A DNA stretch of 64,000 nucleotides from Trebouxia sp. TZW2008 (Eukaryota > Chlorophyta > Trebouxiophyceae > Trebouxiales > Trebouxiaceae), in the NCBI GenBank assembly GCA_002118135.1, contig BDIU01000392.1:47266-111265 (forward strand). The letters are read 5' to 3'. This document shows positions 34,001 to 46,300 of this stretch, piece by piece. The position numbers were made by a program, and so were the translations under genes. Each line of letters opens with the position of its first letter. The stretch's first letter is position 1. Under the pieces are notes generated by a model. That model was not told the origin of the DNA, searched no databases, and saw nothing but the letters and a program-made list of their open reading frames with translations.

Positions 34001-36585
34001 GCCTATGTCAAGTTTTGTGTACTGTCCTGCACATATGAGCAGCCACAGAATGCCAACTTTTGGGGGTGGTGCTAGCTATGCTACTTGTGACATTTTCAAG
34101 AGTCTTTTCAGTGTACCCAACCCCCCACTCAGCAATGGCCTACAGTCATGCGTAAGCATAGTGACTAGGCTACTTGGGAGATCCATAGAAGTCAGCACAA
34201 TATACCCAACTGTCTTGTCAGGAACGGTGTACAGACAGGCACAAGCAGACTGGCTACTGGCAAGTTCTGAGCTGAGTAGAAAGCAATGTAGTGACAAGTT
34301 CGTGGCAAAAGCAAGCAGAGTGCAGACCTGTGCTGTGTTCTCAGGCTCCATGTCATCAGGGGGAGGAGGCGTGCGAGATGTGTTCACTGCACAGAATCTG
34401 CATCCCCTGGTGCAGGTATCACCTGCAATGTCATTCGTGCAATACAGTCAAGTCAAACTGCAGCAAAGTAAGCCTGTACATATGCAAGATGCATTGGCGG
34501 ACTCATGAAGTCCTGGTCGTAACCTCAGATCAAATCAAATCCAACTCAAATTGACCTCAAACCAAATCCAATGACATTGCACAGAACCTGCATTGCCTGC
34601 TCCAGATATCACCTGCAATGCCATGGGCCCAGCGCTGCTAATCAAGTATGAATACTCATGCAGAATGTGATACGGGCCAAGACTGAGTCCTGCTTGTTGT
34701 AGCTTCTCCTTACGCTCTTTGAAGCAGCAAGCCCAGCTGGCGCTATGAAAACATCCAATTGCCGACAGAGCCAGAGCTATTGCACGTGGTTGAACTTGGC
34801 ATCAGTACACTGCAGAAGAATGTTGAAGCTGCCACCAAGAGACAAAAGCTTGCTGTTGACATCCAACCACTGTCTTCTGGCACAAGTAAACACAGAGAGC
34901 CAGTGACCACACAGTTTAATTCATAAAAAAATGTCACACGGTCCTATAACACATACAGCAAGCTGCAAATTCTGCCTGCTACTGGATCATCCAGCATCAA
35001 ATCACATTTCATGGCAACCACAGCTAAAAGAGCGCACACAAGCTGACTGTGACATCAATTTGAGTGGCACTGGCTGACATTACGAACAAACAGGCTGAAT
35101 ATGAGAGCGAGGCAGAAAACCATACCTAGCAGCATGATTGATAGGAGCCAATTGATTGCTCCTGTATATACCTAGGTAGGTCCCCTAAGTCTGGCTAGCA
35201 TGAGATTTACATGCAGGAACCGATGGCGGTTTCAATGCATGTAGTGATGAATGAGAAAGCTGTACCTAGCAGCATGATTGTGGCTGTGCCAGTCTTGCCA
35301 TTCCAGCATTCGCCCATGTTTGGGCATTTGGCCTCTTCACACACAGTGGCAAGCTTCAGCTTCCTGAGGCCCTGCTCTAGATACGCATACCTCTCCCCTT
35401 GAGGAGCTCTTTGTCGCAGCCATGCTGGCTTGCTGGAATGCTCAAATGCTCGCCCTACAAAGCAAGCAACAGATTTTCTGGGCGCTTAGCCTCTTCACAC
35501 ACAGAAGCAAGCTTCAGCTTTCTCAGGCCCTGCTGTAGGTGCTGATACGTCTCTCCTTGAGGAGCTCTTTGTCGCAGCCAGGCTGGCTTGCTGGAACGCT
35601 CAAACCTTCTTCCTGCAAAACACGCCAAAGAAACAACTCATAACATGTATGTCAGTGCTTTGCGCACACGAACATCACATAGGCATGCTGCAGGACAATG
35701 TTTCTGGACATGAGATCTGACAGTCATACTACAATTCACAGATCACGCATGCCTGGTGACCCCAAGTCTGCACCACAGTAATCTCTCTTTGTCACAACCA
35801 AGCAAGATGTCTCTATATCAAGTCGCATTGCAAAGAGGTACTACTGCAGTCAGAATGCAGTTATTGATTCCCAGTTGCCTTGTCCTTGCATCAAGAATGT
35901 CCTCCCCTCGCGTGTCCTTACAAAGAGAAACCACTGTACCATGCATGATTGTTGAGGAACTTGTGCATAAGTGCTAGGCAATGGCAAAGCAGCAGCAAGT
36001 ATAGCTTGTCAAAAAAGTTTGTCTTCTCCAAAAGTCTATTGCGCAGGAGCATAGACAGCTATGTTTGAACAGGATCCAAGTTCTGCTACAGCAAAGTCTT
36101 GCATCAGGCATCAGTGTCACTGGCCAGAAATGCAAACCGCTGCCACAAACCTGAGGTAGATGCAACACTTGCAAGAGAGGGGTCCTCCCTGACAGCCATC
36201 TGCACAAGCTCTGCAAAGGCATCATGGCCCGACATGGCAGCTGCGTCATCATCAAACTGGAGCTCAGCTACCGCACCCAACTCTGGTGTGCCAGCCTGCG
36301 AGTATCATTGCAGTGAAGACCACACTGACAGCAATGCAGATAGGCAGTCAAAGCAGGCTAGGTCAGCATGGCAAGCACGCATCGGAGCATGGGATGATCT
36401 TTTTAGGAAATGGATGGCAAGCAACTTACTTGTGTGATATGATTTTGGGCTTCATGCCTCTGAGACTGGGTATGTCTTTGCCTCTTGGCGCTGGCAAATG
36501 TGCACTGTGGTAGCGTTACGCTGAACAGCTGAGCTGCGTGCGGAGCCTGGAAAACTGCGGGGCAACGCTGCGCCAACGCGTTCAT
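31098..36585 (-). CDS. Lipoyl synthase, plastid type
   Basis: Radical-SAM Fe-S enzyme inserting two sulfurs into octanoyl groups of lipoyl proteins such as plastid pyruvate dehydrogenase E2. Exons in gene order: 36430-36585, 36151-36295, 35266-35454, 34328-34422, 33859-33974, 32832-32955, 31948-32103, 31481-31608, 31098-31197; 1209 nt, 402 residues, in phase. Exon 1 is a Ser/Gln/Arg-rich transit-like peptide. Auxiliary cluster '[12 protein letters not shown]' (Cx4Cx5C), radical-SAM cluster 'CTRGCRFC' (Cx3Cx2C), then '[15 protein letters not shown]', '[10 protein letters not shown]', '[11 protein letters not shown]', 'VRDPRAGY', 'SSIMLGLGE', '[16 protein letters not shown]' and the conserved C-terminal 'RSSYKAGE'. 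Divergent from DET1. Plastid rather than mitochondrial location is inferred from N-terminus and similarity. Confidence 0.95.
32560..32815 (-). repeat. Two donor-side echoes of lipoyl synthase exon 6
   Basis: The exon end coding '[16 protein letters not shown]|gt' recurs at about 32575-32650 and 32705-32775 as '[16 protein letters not shown]' and '[15 protein letters not shown]'. Spacing is ~125 bp. An acceptor-side remnant of the same exon lies near 33060-33125. Confidence 0.88.
33209..33283 (+). tRNA. Degenerate tRNA-like sequence (pseudo-tRNA or SINE head)
   Basis: Contains a good A box ('tagctcagcagg'), an anticodon stem-loop TCGGG-CTTGTGA-CCTGA that would give anticodon TGT (Thr), and a weak B box ('ggtttgattga'). 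The acceptor stem pairs only at its GGG/CCC end and the T arm is mismatched. It lies in intron 5 of lipoyl synthase on the opposite strand. Probably not a working tRNA. Confidence 0.4.
34110..34640 (-). repeat. Acceptor-side echoes of lipoyl synthase exons 5 and 4
   Basis: Copies of the exon 5 start ('[14 protein letters not shown]') lie at about 34112-34140 and 34185-34250, in the intron before the real exon (33974). A copy of the exon 4 acceptor ('gcaggtgatatctggagcaggcaatgcaggttctgtg') lies at about 34588-34620. Confidence 0.82.
35120..35165 (-). repeat. Donor-side echo of lipoyl synthase exon 3
   Basis: 'accatacctagcagcatgattgat' repeats the true donor context 'gctgt|acctagcagcatgattgtgg' (35263-35283) about 140 bp beyond it, in gene sense. 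Confidence 0.7.
35470..35618 (-). repeat. Long acceptor-side echo of lipoyl synthase exon 3 with broken Cys motif
   Basis: A ~145-bp copy reads '[20 protein letters not shown]', then '[19 protein letters not shown]', against the real exon's '[20 protein letters not shown]'. Its second cluster Cys is Arg and the copy runs to a stop before any donor. Its acceptor and phase (G|GA) would still fit the previous exon. Confidence 0.93.
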
Positions 36586-37098
36586 GCTTGTGTTTGGGAT
36601 TGATCTGTGCCGCCCAAGCTAGGCCCCGGTGCAATGTGTCGGGACCAAAATGTGAGAGGACCAAAGGCTATGATATACAGAACCACTACTAATGACTTGT
36701 ACGATCACTCGTCGATAGCGCTTAGGTCAACAGGTTTGACTGACTCAGCTGAAAGGCTTGCACAAGACAGGAGATAGGCTGCAACAAGCCTTCGTCGACA
36801 ATGTGCTGCAGAGTGACCGGCAACTTAGGCTGGTGTCTATCAGCGGCAGCGCGACCTGCGCGCAAGCCAGGCTCTCGACTGGCTCGACAATCGCTCGAGG
36901 TGTATGAACGGCGTGTCGCCCTTTCGATAGGGCGGAATCAGTTGAACTTGCGGTGAACAGCTTTCCAAGATTTTGCCATGCAAGCACAACGTCTCTGAAA
37001 TAGAACATGTCAATGTCGGGCAGCGGTGCCACCTACGATCGTGTGCAACGCAGCAGCCTTCCGCGTGCTGCATCCGAAACGGCACTCGTCCCCGGTTG
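36586..37098. promoter_or_regulatory. Divergent promoter region, lipoyl synthase / DET1
   Basis: 513 bp between start codons, C/G-richer than neighbours, no recognised gene or histone-type element. It presumably carries both promoters; no motif could be assigned. Confidence 0.5.
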
Positions 37099-40000
37099 AT
37101 GCCCTTCTCACAAGAAGTTCAGCAAAAGCGGACTCCGGTCAACTTACTGTATCGTCTCAGGGACAGACAAATCTCGGTCGCTCCGCCCTCTGCGCAAGTA
37201 AGCGATGATTTGGTACCCACAATTCATCCAGTTTAACGACGCGAAGTTTCAAATTCTTGGGCAAACCTATCACCGGGCTCTGCATCGCTGCAGATCAACC
37301 AGGTCCGCAGTTTGTACGACTGCTTGCCCCCAACATCTTTGGTACGTGCCGATGCTATTATACATTGCCCATCTGCCATTTAAATTGCCTCAAGCTGAGC
37401 AGCTTTGCTCCAGGTCTGCAAGGTTGACTGCCCAGACAGTCACATCTGCAGATTCACTCCCTCCGGCGAATTGCTGGTATGCTTCTGCAGCTTTTCTGCA
37501 TGATTTGAGCGCACTCCACACACACGGCAGCAATCCCTGCAGTCTCGCCCCCAAGTTGTCTGCCGTCCATGCTCAGGCTCAAGCGGCTTTATGTTGCTGC
37601 TCATGCTACAGGTGGCCTTTGGCCCTGTAGCGCGTGAGCTTGTGGTCTACAGACACTGGCCACTGACCTGTGCAACACAAGGGGAGGTGCCAGCTGGCTG
37701 GCTCCCCCCAGATTCACACCATTTCAACAGGTGCCATTAGCCAAAACTTTCAACTGCTGATGTTCTCATAGCGTTTGAAAGCAAACCACCTGCTCTTGCT
37801 GCTGCAGTCATTTCCGCCAGGTGTTCAGGGTCACGCTTGCTCATGGCACAGAGACACTGGTCAAAGATTTTGTGCTGGTACGCCAGTCAACAGTTGCTGT
37901 CAATCCTGCTTGAGGGGTCTCATTACTGAAGATGGCTAGCAATTGTACATTTCTCAACACTCTCAACCCGCATTTGCGCACCAGAATCTTTTTTATGCTG
38001 CATTTGACTCTGCATGCACACTTGCTGCACGATCATGGTGAAGATATGTTTGCTGCAAAGTTTTGCTATCGCTCCTGCTTGAAGGGTGCATTACTGGGCC
38101 GCATCGTTGCACAAACAGCTCTGTGATGTTGCTTTTTGTGTTTGCATGCACACTTGCTGCTCAACGGTGATAATCAAATATATATTTGCCGCAGTTTTTT
38201 CCTACCTCTTCTGCTTGGGTGCATTACTGATTGATGCACAAACAGCGCTGGCATGCTGCTTTTGAGTCTGCATGCATACTTGCTGCTTGGTGGTGATGAT
38301 GGAAGACTTCTTTGCTGCAGACATTGCATGATGAGCGATTCCTGTTGATTGTCAAGGTCACACCTGCGCAACATGGGGAGACTGGCACTGCCGGCGTCCC
38401 CTTGGTGCCTGTCATTGAAAGCACCACCTTGGTCTTGGTAAGCGTTACTTGTTCCCATCTGTGTTCTCATAGCAGTCATAACTACAAGAGTAAGCATACT
38501 AAGGACAGTCCAAAAATTGGTGACGCTGATGTTCATCATAGTGACACATTTGATTATATGGACTATATACATGCATTACTGGACACAAGTATCAGCTGTA
38601 TGTGGTCCATGTCTTTGCCCATCAGGAGGGCAGCTTCATTGTGTCTGCAGATGTGAGCTTATGCATCCGACAGTTGCCTGAATTCTAGCAACTGCAAACC
38701 GTGTTGCTTGTACTGAAACGCACTTCAAGCTCTGTCCATCTGTGTGCAGCTGGACAAAGTGTTTGGACAACACTCACTACAGATGCTCTGCAAGTTGCAT
38801 TCTCAATGGAAAGAACTGTTTGATGAGACTTGCTTTGAGCAGCTGGCAGGCTTGCTTGAGGCCTGTTAGATGTCATGCAGGTCAATGCCAGAGATGGCAG
38901 TGTGGCAGACAGCTATCTCCTGCAAGATGACTTTGTCCATGCTAGCCATAACTTTGGCATCCACCTATGGGATGACCTGCTGCTTGTCACTGGGGTAAGC
39001 TGTGCATGTTTTGTTGATGCACATCCATTTGTACGTCAGCGTCCACAGAGCTTCACTTCACCCTTCAAAATTGACTGCTTCGTCAGCCAGAAATACTCTC
39101 CAAATTGCCACACTCACACTCAATGTCAAGTGCTTCTGCTCATTTCTTTCCACTATCTCCGTTTTTGAGCAACAAATACAAAACTGGCCTAAGCTCAGTT
39201 GCATTACAGATATTCAGTTCAAAGCAATTGCTTCTGCACTGTGCCATCCTATTGCAGACATTTGTGCTGGCTAGCTCGCCTGTAAATATCAGCAATGCAC
39301 CCACGTGGTGAGGCCATCTGAATCTGACTGCAGGTGAGGCAGCAGACATTGTACATATTGCAAGTGCTGCCTTCTGGCCGCTTTGTGAAGGTTCAGTCTC
39401 TTGGAGCTCAGTGCAATGACGATGATCAGCTATTTTTGGAGCTGCACGAAGAAAGTGAGCGGCGGTGGCAGCAGCAGCACATGCATGTATGCACTGCTCT
39501 TGTCTGTTGTGGAATTTGGTCCTGCCTGAACTGCATTGCTGTGTGGCGTCGAGCAGCCACGGTGCTGCACATGATGAGCCTAACTGTAAACCACTAGCCT
39601 GAACCCAATGTCACGCCTAAACACTTAAGTGCTGATCAACATGCCCTCAAGATGCACAATTGCAGCATCATGTATCTGGGTCTTATCACAGTCTAAATTA
39701 CCAACGAAGACGTGCTGGGCAATGCTGACTGGCGCGGATTGAAGCAGCACTCTGAAGTTCTATCCTGCCAGCGCAAGAATACCATGGACTTGCAACTTTG
39801 CGTTCATTGTGCATGTATGTCATGCCTTACCCTCAAAAGCTCATCAAGATGCTCTCATGATGCACAGTTGCAGCAACTTGTCTTTGCTGTCTCACCACAG
39901 TCTCAATGACCATTAAAGACATGTCAGGGAATGCTTCCTTGCACTGACTGATTGAGCATTTTGAAGTTTTAGCCTGCCAGCGCAAGAACAACATGGAATT

Positions 40001-42824
40001 GCAACTTTACGTCCAGTGCGCATGCATTTCACGCCTAAATGCTCAAGTGCTCCTCTCATGGTGCACAATTGCGCATCAAGTCGTTGCTGTCTTATCACAG
40101 TCTCCACGGCCAATGAAGATGTGTCAGGCAATGCTTCCTTGCGCTGACTGACTGTCAACCTGAAAAATCATCCTGCTAGCTCAAGAGTATTGTGCTAGGA
40201 ATACCATGCTGGCATGCAGTTGCAATGCATTCCATCTTGCAACCTCACCTCAATTGTCCATGCAGCCACAATCTCGTGTTATTTGCACGTGCAGCCACAA
40301 TCTCACATTGTTTGTGCATGCAGGCACAAGCTGAAAGGCATGCCAGCCATTTGTCAGCTGGCCCATCACATTCAGCTTCTTCATCAGCTGCATCCATCAG
40401 CCGTGCTTCTTCTTCACCCCTCTCAAGGGCAGCTTCCACAGCAGCAGCCATAGATGCTTTGCCTGCTGCCACAGCTGACCCCAGGAACCCCACTGGGGTA
40501 CCCCAGCAGGCCGAGGGGGGTCAGGCCAGACCCCCCTTTCCTCCTCCTCTGCCTGCCCTCCATTCCATCCCATCACAGGTCTGATGCTTTTCTTCTTCAG
40601 CTTCATTTGTGTTACATTCCATGTTTGATGCTGTTTGACCAGCTAATCCAAACACGTGGCTGGGCTACCCCAGCAGGCTCATTGGGGTCAGGCCAGAACC
40701 CCTTCTCCTCCTCCTCTGCCTGCCCTCAACTCATTTCCATCATAGGTCTGGTGCTCTTCTTCTGCTGACAGTTTGTGAACCCCACTGGGGTACCCCACTA
40801 GGATGATGGGGGCGGAGTCAGACCCCTTCTCCTCCTCCTCCTCTGCTTGCCACCCACTCAACTCCATCACAGGTCTGGTGCTCTGTTCAGCCGCGTTTGT
40901 GTTCAATACCATATCAGATGCACTTACCTACTTAATCCTAGGACCTTCCTGCCCTCACGCCCCCAATGAAGCAGTTCTACTGTGTCTTTGAGACCTATGC
41001 TAACTTGTGTGGAAGCCAATTGAAGTTTTGCACTACCATTTACAGTGTGTATGACAGGCATCTACAAGGTCAGCTGGGGACAAGAGTGTGCTGATTGAGG
41101 GGCTGAAGCACAAGATCATGGTGTTCCTGCTCAAGATGAAACAGCAGGAAGCGGCTGAAGGCCATCATGAGGCAATGAAGCAGTTCCACTATGTGTTTGA
41201 GACCTATGTCAACCTTCTCATGTGGAAGGTAATCGATGCCTTGCATCAGAAAGGTGTACTCTTGTGCATGGCCTGCTGTTGCTTGCAATTTAACAAGGCG
41301 TTGTCAGCATGTGTAAGCTCTTTCAGCACATGTCCAAGAGCTTTGCCAAAGCTGCTGTTGGGCCTGCCCATTGTGATGTTGCACTTGCTGTTTGATCCCT
41401 AAGCGCTCGTCACTTCCGTTGAAATTCAGATCTGCTTTGACAGGCTCAGTTCCTTGGTTGGCCACGCTTGTTAGCGTTACGCCCCCTCATGCTCAGCATA
41501 CATGGTTTAGGCAAGCTAGAGATAGTCATGACAACTGGAATAAAATTCAGGGTCTTCATTGCTTTCCAAGTTTGTTGCAACACACTCTTGTTTGCTTGCT
41601 TGACAGGCTCGGTTGCTGGATTGGCATCACTTGTTCATAGCAATGGGCAACCCAGATATCGGCATGGCCTCCATGCTCAGCATACATTGTTTAGGCAATC
41701 TAGAGACAGTCGTGAGAACTGGAATAAGGTTCAGGGTCTTCATTGCTTGCCAAGTTTGTCACTCTTGTTTGCTTGCTTGACAGGCTCAGTTTCTGGATCG
41801 GCATCACTTGTTGATAGCGATGGGCAATCCAGATACCGTCATGGCGCGCAGCATGGATGTCGCCCCAGTCATGGTCTTCTTCGTGGTCTATGACCTTGCC
41901 ACCAACACCGTGCGCAAGCTGACAATGAACAACAACGACAACCTAGTTGGCACCTACCTGCGACATGCACCAATGCTGCATGCAGCAGATATTTACCATG
42001 ACTGGGCGCGGTTTGTGACCCCCACCCCCATAGGGCTACAGCCACATGAGCAGCAGGAGAGGGCCCTACAAAGGCAGTGGGGTGCAGCGGTAAGCACATC
42101 GTTTAGATGCCTAATTGCAGCGCACTGCTACCAAATGAACAGATTCTCTCTTGACTAGACCTACATAACCATGAGCAGAAGGAAAGTGCCTTACAGAGAC
42201 AGCAGGTGCGGCGCTAAGCACATCGCTCTTGCTGGATCTACAGAGATAACGGGGTGCAGCAGTGAGCATGTTGCTCTTGTTGGCTTTGAGCTTGTTTTGC
42301 CAGCAACCTTGCAAGCCATGCTAGCATGCATATCAAGTTTGAGCTTTGCATATTTTGATAGCCGTTGCAATCATGCCATGCAGCCAGCGCTGTTGTGCAT
42401 ACAAGATGATTTGTGGCAGAGCCTCATGCTCTCAGCCCTTGAGGACTGACGCAATCAGACTTGTTAGTCACATGCGGTGCAGGGGGGGCACAGGAGGATT
42501 CTAGCCAACTTGCCCGTCAGCTCTCAGATTCTGTGTGCCAGTCCCTACCTGGATTGCAAATTGTTCCACTACGATGACAAACTAGTCTCTGCAGTTGTTA
42601 GGCCACGTGTGTACAGTGACAGCATTTTGCGCTTTGTTTCAAAGCATCACCCTGAAACGTGCAAATTCAAGCTTGCAGGAGACTGTTTTGATCTCCCTCC
42701 CACACATGGGCGTGCCATCAAACAAGTCATACACCATCACTTCCACCCTGTGCTGCCATTCGTCATTTCATACTTACAAACATTTGTAGCTGGTCCACAA
42801 ATTTGTATACACACACGGTATTGA
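37099..42824 (+). CDS. DET1 (de-etiolated 1) homologue
   Basis: Component of the COP10-DDB1-DET1 / CUL4 ubiquitin-ligase module that represses light responses in the plant nucleus. Exons: 37099-37197, 37294-37341, 37414-37476, 37612-37730, 37808-37877, 38321-38437, 38881-38994, 39334-39486, 40324-40578 (donor uncertain; 40497 also possible), 41085-41228 (acceptor uncertain), 41784-42089, 42483-42824; ~609 residues, in phase. Matches the family along its length: 'LLYRLRDRQIS', 'RELVVYR', 'FRQVFRVTLAHGTETLVKDF', 'GVPLVPVIESTTLVL', 'HNFGIHLWDDLLLV', 'RQQTLYILQVLPSGRFVKVQ', 'LGAQCNDDDQLFL', 'FLDRHHLLI', 'MVFFVVYDLATNTV', 'ASPYLDCKLFHYDDKLVSAV', 'CKFKLAGDCFDLPP'. Exon 9 is Ser/Ala/Pro-rich, like the variable linker in plants. 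The C-terminus is divergent. Confidence 0.93.
37985..38320 (+). repeat. Acceptor-side echoes of DET1 exon 6
   Basis: Three decayed copies of the acceptor region ('acttgctgc..ggtgatgatgg.agacttctttgctgcag|acattgc') lie near 38020, 38150 and 38190. Only the last, ending at 38320, retains a usable AG followed by coding sequence. Confidence 0.7.
39610..40195 (+). repeat. Three ~215-bp tandem units in DET1 intron 8
   Basis: Units share 'gatgcacaattgcagcatca..cttatcacagtct..gaagttctatcctgccagcgcaagaata.catgga.ttgcaactt'. Starts are near 39610, 39835 and 40045. Each includes a 'cacag' acceptor-like site but no recognised coding. Confidence 0.8.
40595..40915 (+). repeat. Donor-side echoes of DET1 exon 9
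   Basis: Two copies of the exon end (C-rich, '..ctcctcctctgcctgccctcaactc.atc.cataggtctggtgctcttcttc') lie at about 40640-40765 and 40780-40895. The true exon end has 'atcacag|gtctgatgc' at 40578. Confidence 0.8.
40960..42262 (+). repeat. Echoes around DET1 exons 10 and 11
   Basis: A copy of exon 10 coding ('..atgaagcagttctactgtgtctttgagacctatgc') precedes the exon at 40965-41010. Acceptor-side copies of exon 11 ('gacaggctc.gtt.ctggattggcatcacttgtt') lie at 41440-41475 and 41603-41680, spaced 166 and 177 bp from the real one at 41784. Donor-side copies lie at 42173-42235 and 42243-42262. Confidence 0.88.
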
Positions 42825-43364
42825 TCATTGACTATTTGCAGCTCAAATGCATCTTTGTGCATGACTCAGTCAAACAAGCAATGCTGCATTCTTTGCCCTG
42901 CTTTTTTTGTGCGCTTTTTGTGTCTTGTCTTTCTGCTTTCCAACGGATGAAGCAACAACGTTTCCGATGTGCTGTTCCCACTGTGCTGGCAAGTATAGCA
43001 GCACAAAAATGCTCAAGAATTTGGAATGGACACAAAGAGTTCAGTCCACTCTGCTTGCACGGCAGAACATCAGTTCGTGGCAAAAGCAGTAGCGGTTGGA
43101 AGGTGCATGCAGAAGGGAGAAGATGATGATACGTAAGCAGAGCACGCGTGGTCCATTACTGATCCATTCTTACGAAAGGGAGACGAACAGGCCGGTCACC
43201 TGAGCTTAACTTAGCTTCGTTTTGAACTTCTGAGCAATCGCGCTACGTACAATGCGCAGGAGGCACGACTTAACACTCGTTACTGTCCGCGAACCTGAGA
43301 TCGCAGTATCAATAGCATCGAGCCTGCAGCAGCGCGCGCCTTACGACGTTCGCTACGACTTCGT
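42825..43364. other. Intergenic, DET1 3' end to next gene
   Basis: No gene and no TGTAA seen before the next gene. The last ~150 bp are G/C-richer and probably hold the next promoter. Confidence 0.55.
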
Positions 43365-46300
43365 ATGCGCGCTTCGTTTGCTGTGTGCCTTGCCGCCTGC
43401 GCTGTCTTATCAGTATTGCCAGTCGGCGACGCTTGGCTCTGTAACGTGACTTTGACTGGCAGCAGTTCTGCGCCACAGCCTTTACAATTCTCCGAAGCCT
43501 CGGTCCGCTGCAACGCAACAACAGCCTTCGAGAGAGTCCAGACTCTCAGAGTTGGCATCGATACCTCTTTGAGCAGCGCAACCTTTGAAGGCAAGCATTG
43601 CTTCATTGAACAACATATGCGCATCAATATGCGATCCTGTTATCGCTTCATTCCAGAACCAAGACCAGCAAGTTTACCCTGCCAAACCTCGTTGCTGCAA
43701 ACCTTGCAGGGTTACGGCCATCAGTCTTGCCAGCAATAAGCAATGACACATTGTTGTACTTTGACAGCCCTAACATCACCTTTCAGCATATTCAGCTAGG
43801 TAATGTCGATGCTTGGTATCTGGACAGCATCCTCATATTCAATAGCACCCACAGCTATATATCACAGCTAGTCAGTACTGGATGCACGACCAACTATTCA
43901 GTGGTTGGAATTGTCAATGCCCCAGGGCAAAAAGGCAGACTGAACGAAACCTTCACCATTCAGAATGCCAGCTTTGCCAATATCACTGGTCAGGCCCTTC
44001 AAATTGACAGCAGCAATGTCAACATCTCAGCCAGCTCGTTCACCAATCTGTCTGCACAAGCGGTGTGGGCGGAAGACAGCAATGTGACCATTGTTGGCGG
44101 CCATTTCAGCAACTCAACGCAGGCAATCGTCATTCATGACAGCTACACTGAAATTGAGAACACGGTTTTTGACCGACTTGGTGGCTACGACACAAGCGGT
44201 GGGGCAATCAGTGTCACAAATGGTGACGGCAGCTCTGTGAGCATGACCAACTGTACCTTCACAAACAACTGGGCGACTGCTGAGATTGATGGGGATCTTG
44301 GGTAAGATCTGCATGAGCTTTGCGGTTGGCTGATTACAATTGTGACCACCAAAATACCAACAAGATGCTGCATGCGCAAGTTTCACAATTCGCAATTAAC
44401 CTAGGCATGTCACTACTACAGCGACCCTTCTATATGATGCTGCTGCTCTTTCAGTATAGTATGCTGCTGGGCACACAGACAGAACATGCTTCTGAATGCG
44501 ATGCACATCGGTGTTCTTGCATGCTGTAATAATTGCTTGCTTTATGGTGCGGTCAGCAAGTGTGCATGTTGTCCAACAAACAGCTTGTATGTAGAGTTGC
44601 AGCAGCATTTGATGTGCATATGGCCTGCTTATCCATCATGCCAGTTCTTTTTTAAATCAAATTGAGTTTTGATTTTTTTTCCTGGGTCCATTGTTCATGT
44701 CCTGCTTTGAGTAGAAAGACACCTTGCTTGAATGTGATCAGCCTGCTGCATTGTTTTCACCACATTCTGCATCAATTTCAGGTATGGAGGGGCATTTTGT
44801 GCTCTTACTGGGCCTCACGTCAACTTTGAGGACTGCTTGTTTGAGAACAACACCGCCACAAACAATGGTGGAGCAATCAAAGTGTGGAGTCAAGAGTTAG
44901 AGGACAACACTTGGGCTGTGTATGAGGGCGTGAACATATTGAACTGCACCTTCCGGAACAACACAGCGACCAGCGTAAACGGAGGGGCCATACACTATGA
45001 CGGCAGCAATGGCCTCAATGTCAATCAGGAGACACTGTATATTAGCAATAGCACCTTTTTTGGCAACAATGCATCGTCAGGAGGTGCCTTGTGCGCCTGG
45101 GGAGTGGCCCTTACTCAAATGGAGGGCTGTGTCTTTGGCCACAACACAGCTTACTATGGTCGTGGTGGTGGCTTGTACGCTTATGGTAGGTTGATGTTGA
45201 GTTCAAAAGCTCAATATGTTCTGGCATGGCTACTGCACTTGGTGTGACTGGCTTCTCAGTGTGTTCTTGCATGTCGTATGCACACTTTACAAGGTCCTGC
45301 TGCAATTGCTTGGCTTGACGTCATGGCTGTGCACATGCTATTGCATGCATGCTGCTGATGCATCATCTTGGCAGCAGCAAGCAAAGCTGATGCACAGCAT
45401 TGCTTGCTGCTGCACAATTCTGCAGATTCTGCAGACAACTGTCAATTCCTGCATTGGCTCATAAGCTGTTGCATCTTGCACCTGAATTCAACAGTGTTGG
45501 GTGCTGTGCTGCAGGACAAATTCAGAGAGTCTCAATGGTCATGATCTATAACACAAGCTTCACAGCGAACAATGCCACCAACACAGAAGATACAGCGCCA
45601 GGTGGAATCTTTGACGTTGGTGAGTGTGCTGGAGCACACATTTCATCCTGCAGCTGCGTCGGCATCCTTGACAGCACATTCGACGACAATTTGGGCATTG
45701 GCCTGTGCCTGAGGGACGTCAGTGGCGGTTGTGAACCTGATGACAACGAGACATCGCTATACCCGCCGCTCTTCGAGCGGCAAGCCATTGCCGGTCCCGA
45801 AACGGTTCCCATGATCAACGACGCGCTCGGCCTAGACATCAGTATCAAGATCGCGCTTGACATTAGAACCTCGCAGTTCAGACGCAACACTGCAGCGTCG
45901 CTGCTGAGACTGTACGACGAGCCTACACAGCCAGCAGACTCGTTGGCCGGCGGTGCTGCCCTGGACATCATCGCAGCCCCTTATGCTGTTCTGGCAGACA
46001 ATGACTTTCGGGACAACTATGGGCGGCAGGGCTCAGCAGTGCACCTTGACTCTTGCCAGGCCACCATCATCTGGAACAGCACCTTCCAGAACAACACAGC
46101 CACACATGAGGGCGGAGCAGTAGCCACTGTTAACAGTCACGGCAATGGACTGCTTGTGGGGGCCAGCAGCTTGCAGGACAACTTGGCTCTCAGTGGTGGC
46201 GCTCTATATGGCGACTCAGGAGCTTCCATCAAGGTCAGCACTTATGCTTGCAAGTCTTCATATCACTAGAGGTGGCTGACGCAGCAGTCCCAAGCATTAC

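Noticed and set aside
35470..35618. A second functional lipoyl synthase exon used alternatively
   Set aside because: Lacks a donor, has lost a cluster Cys and runs into a stop; best read as an echo.
38742..38880. Candidate extra DET1 exon ('LDKVFGQHSLQMLCKLHSQW')
   Set aside because: It has no place in the DET1 family between exons 6 and 7, which already join in phase, and it runs to a stop.
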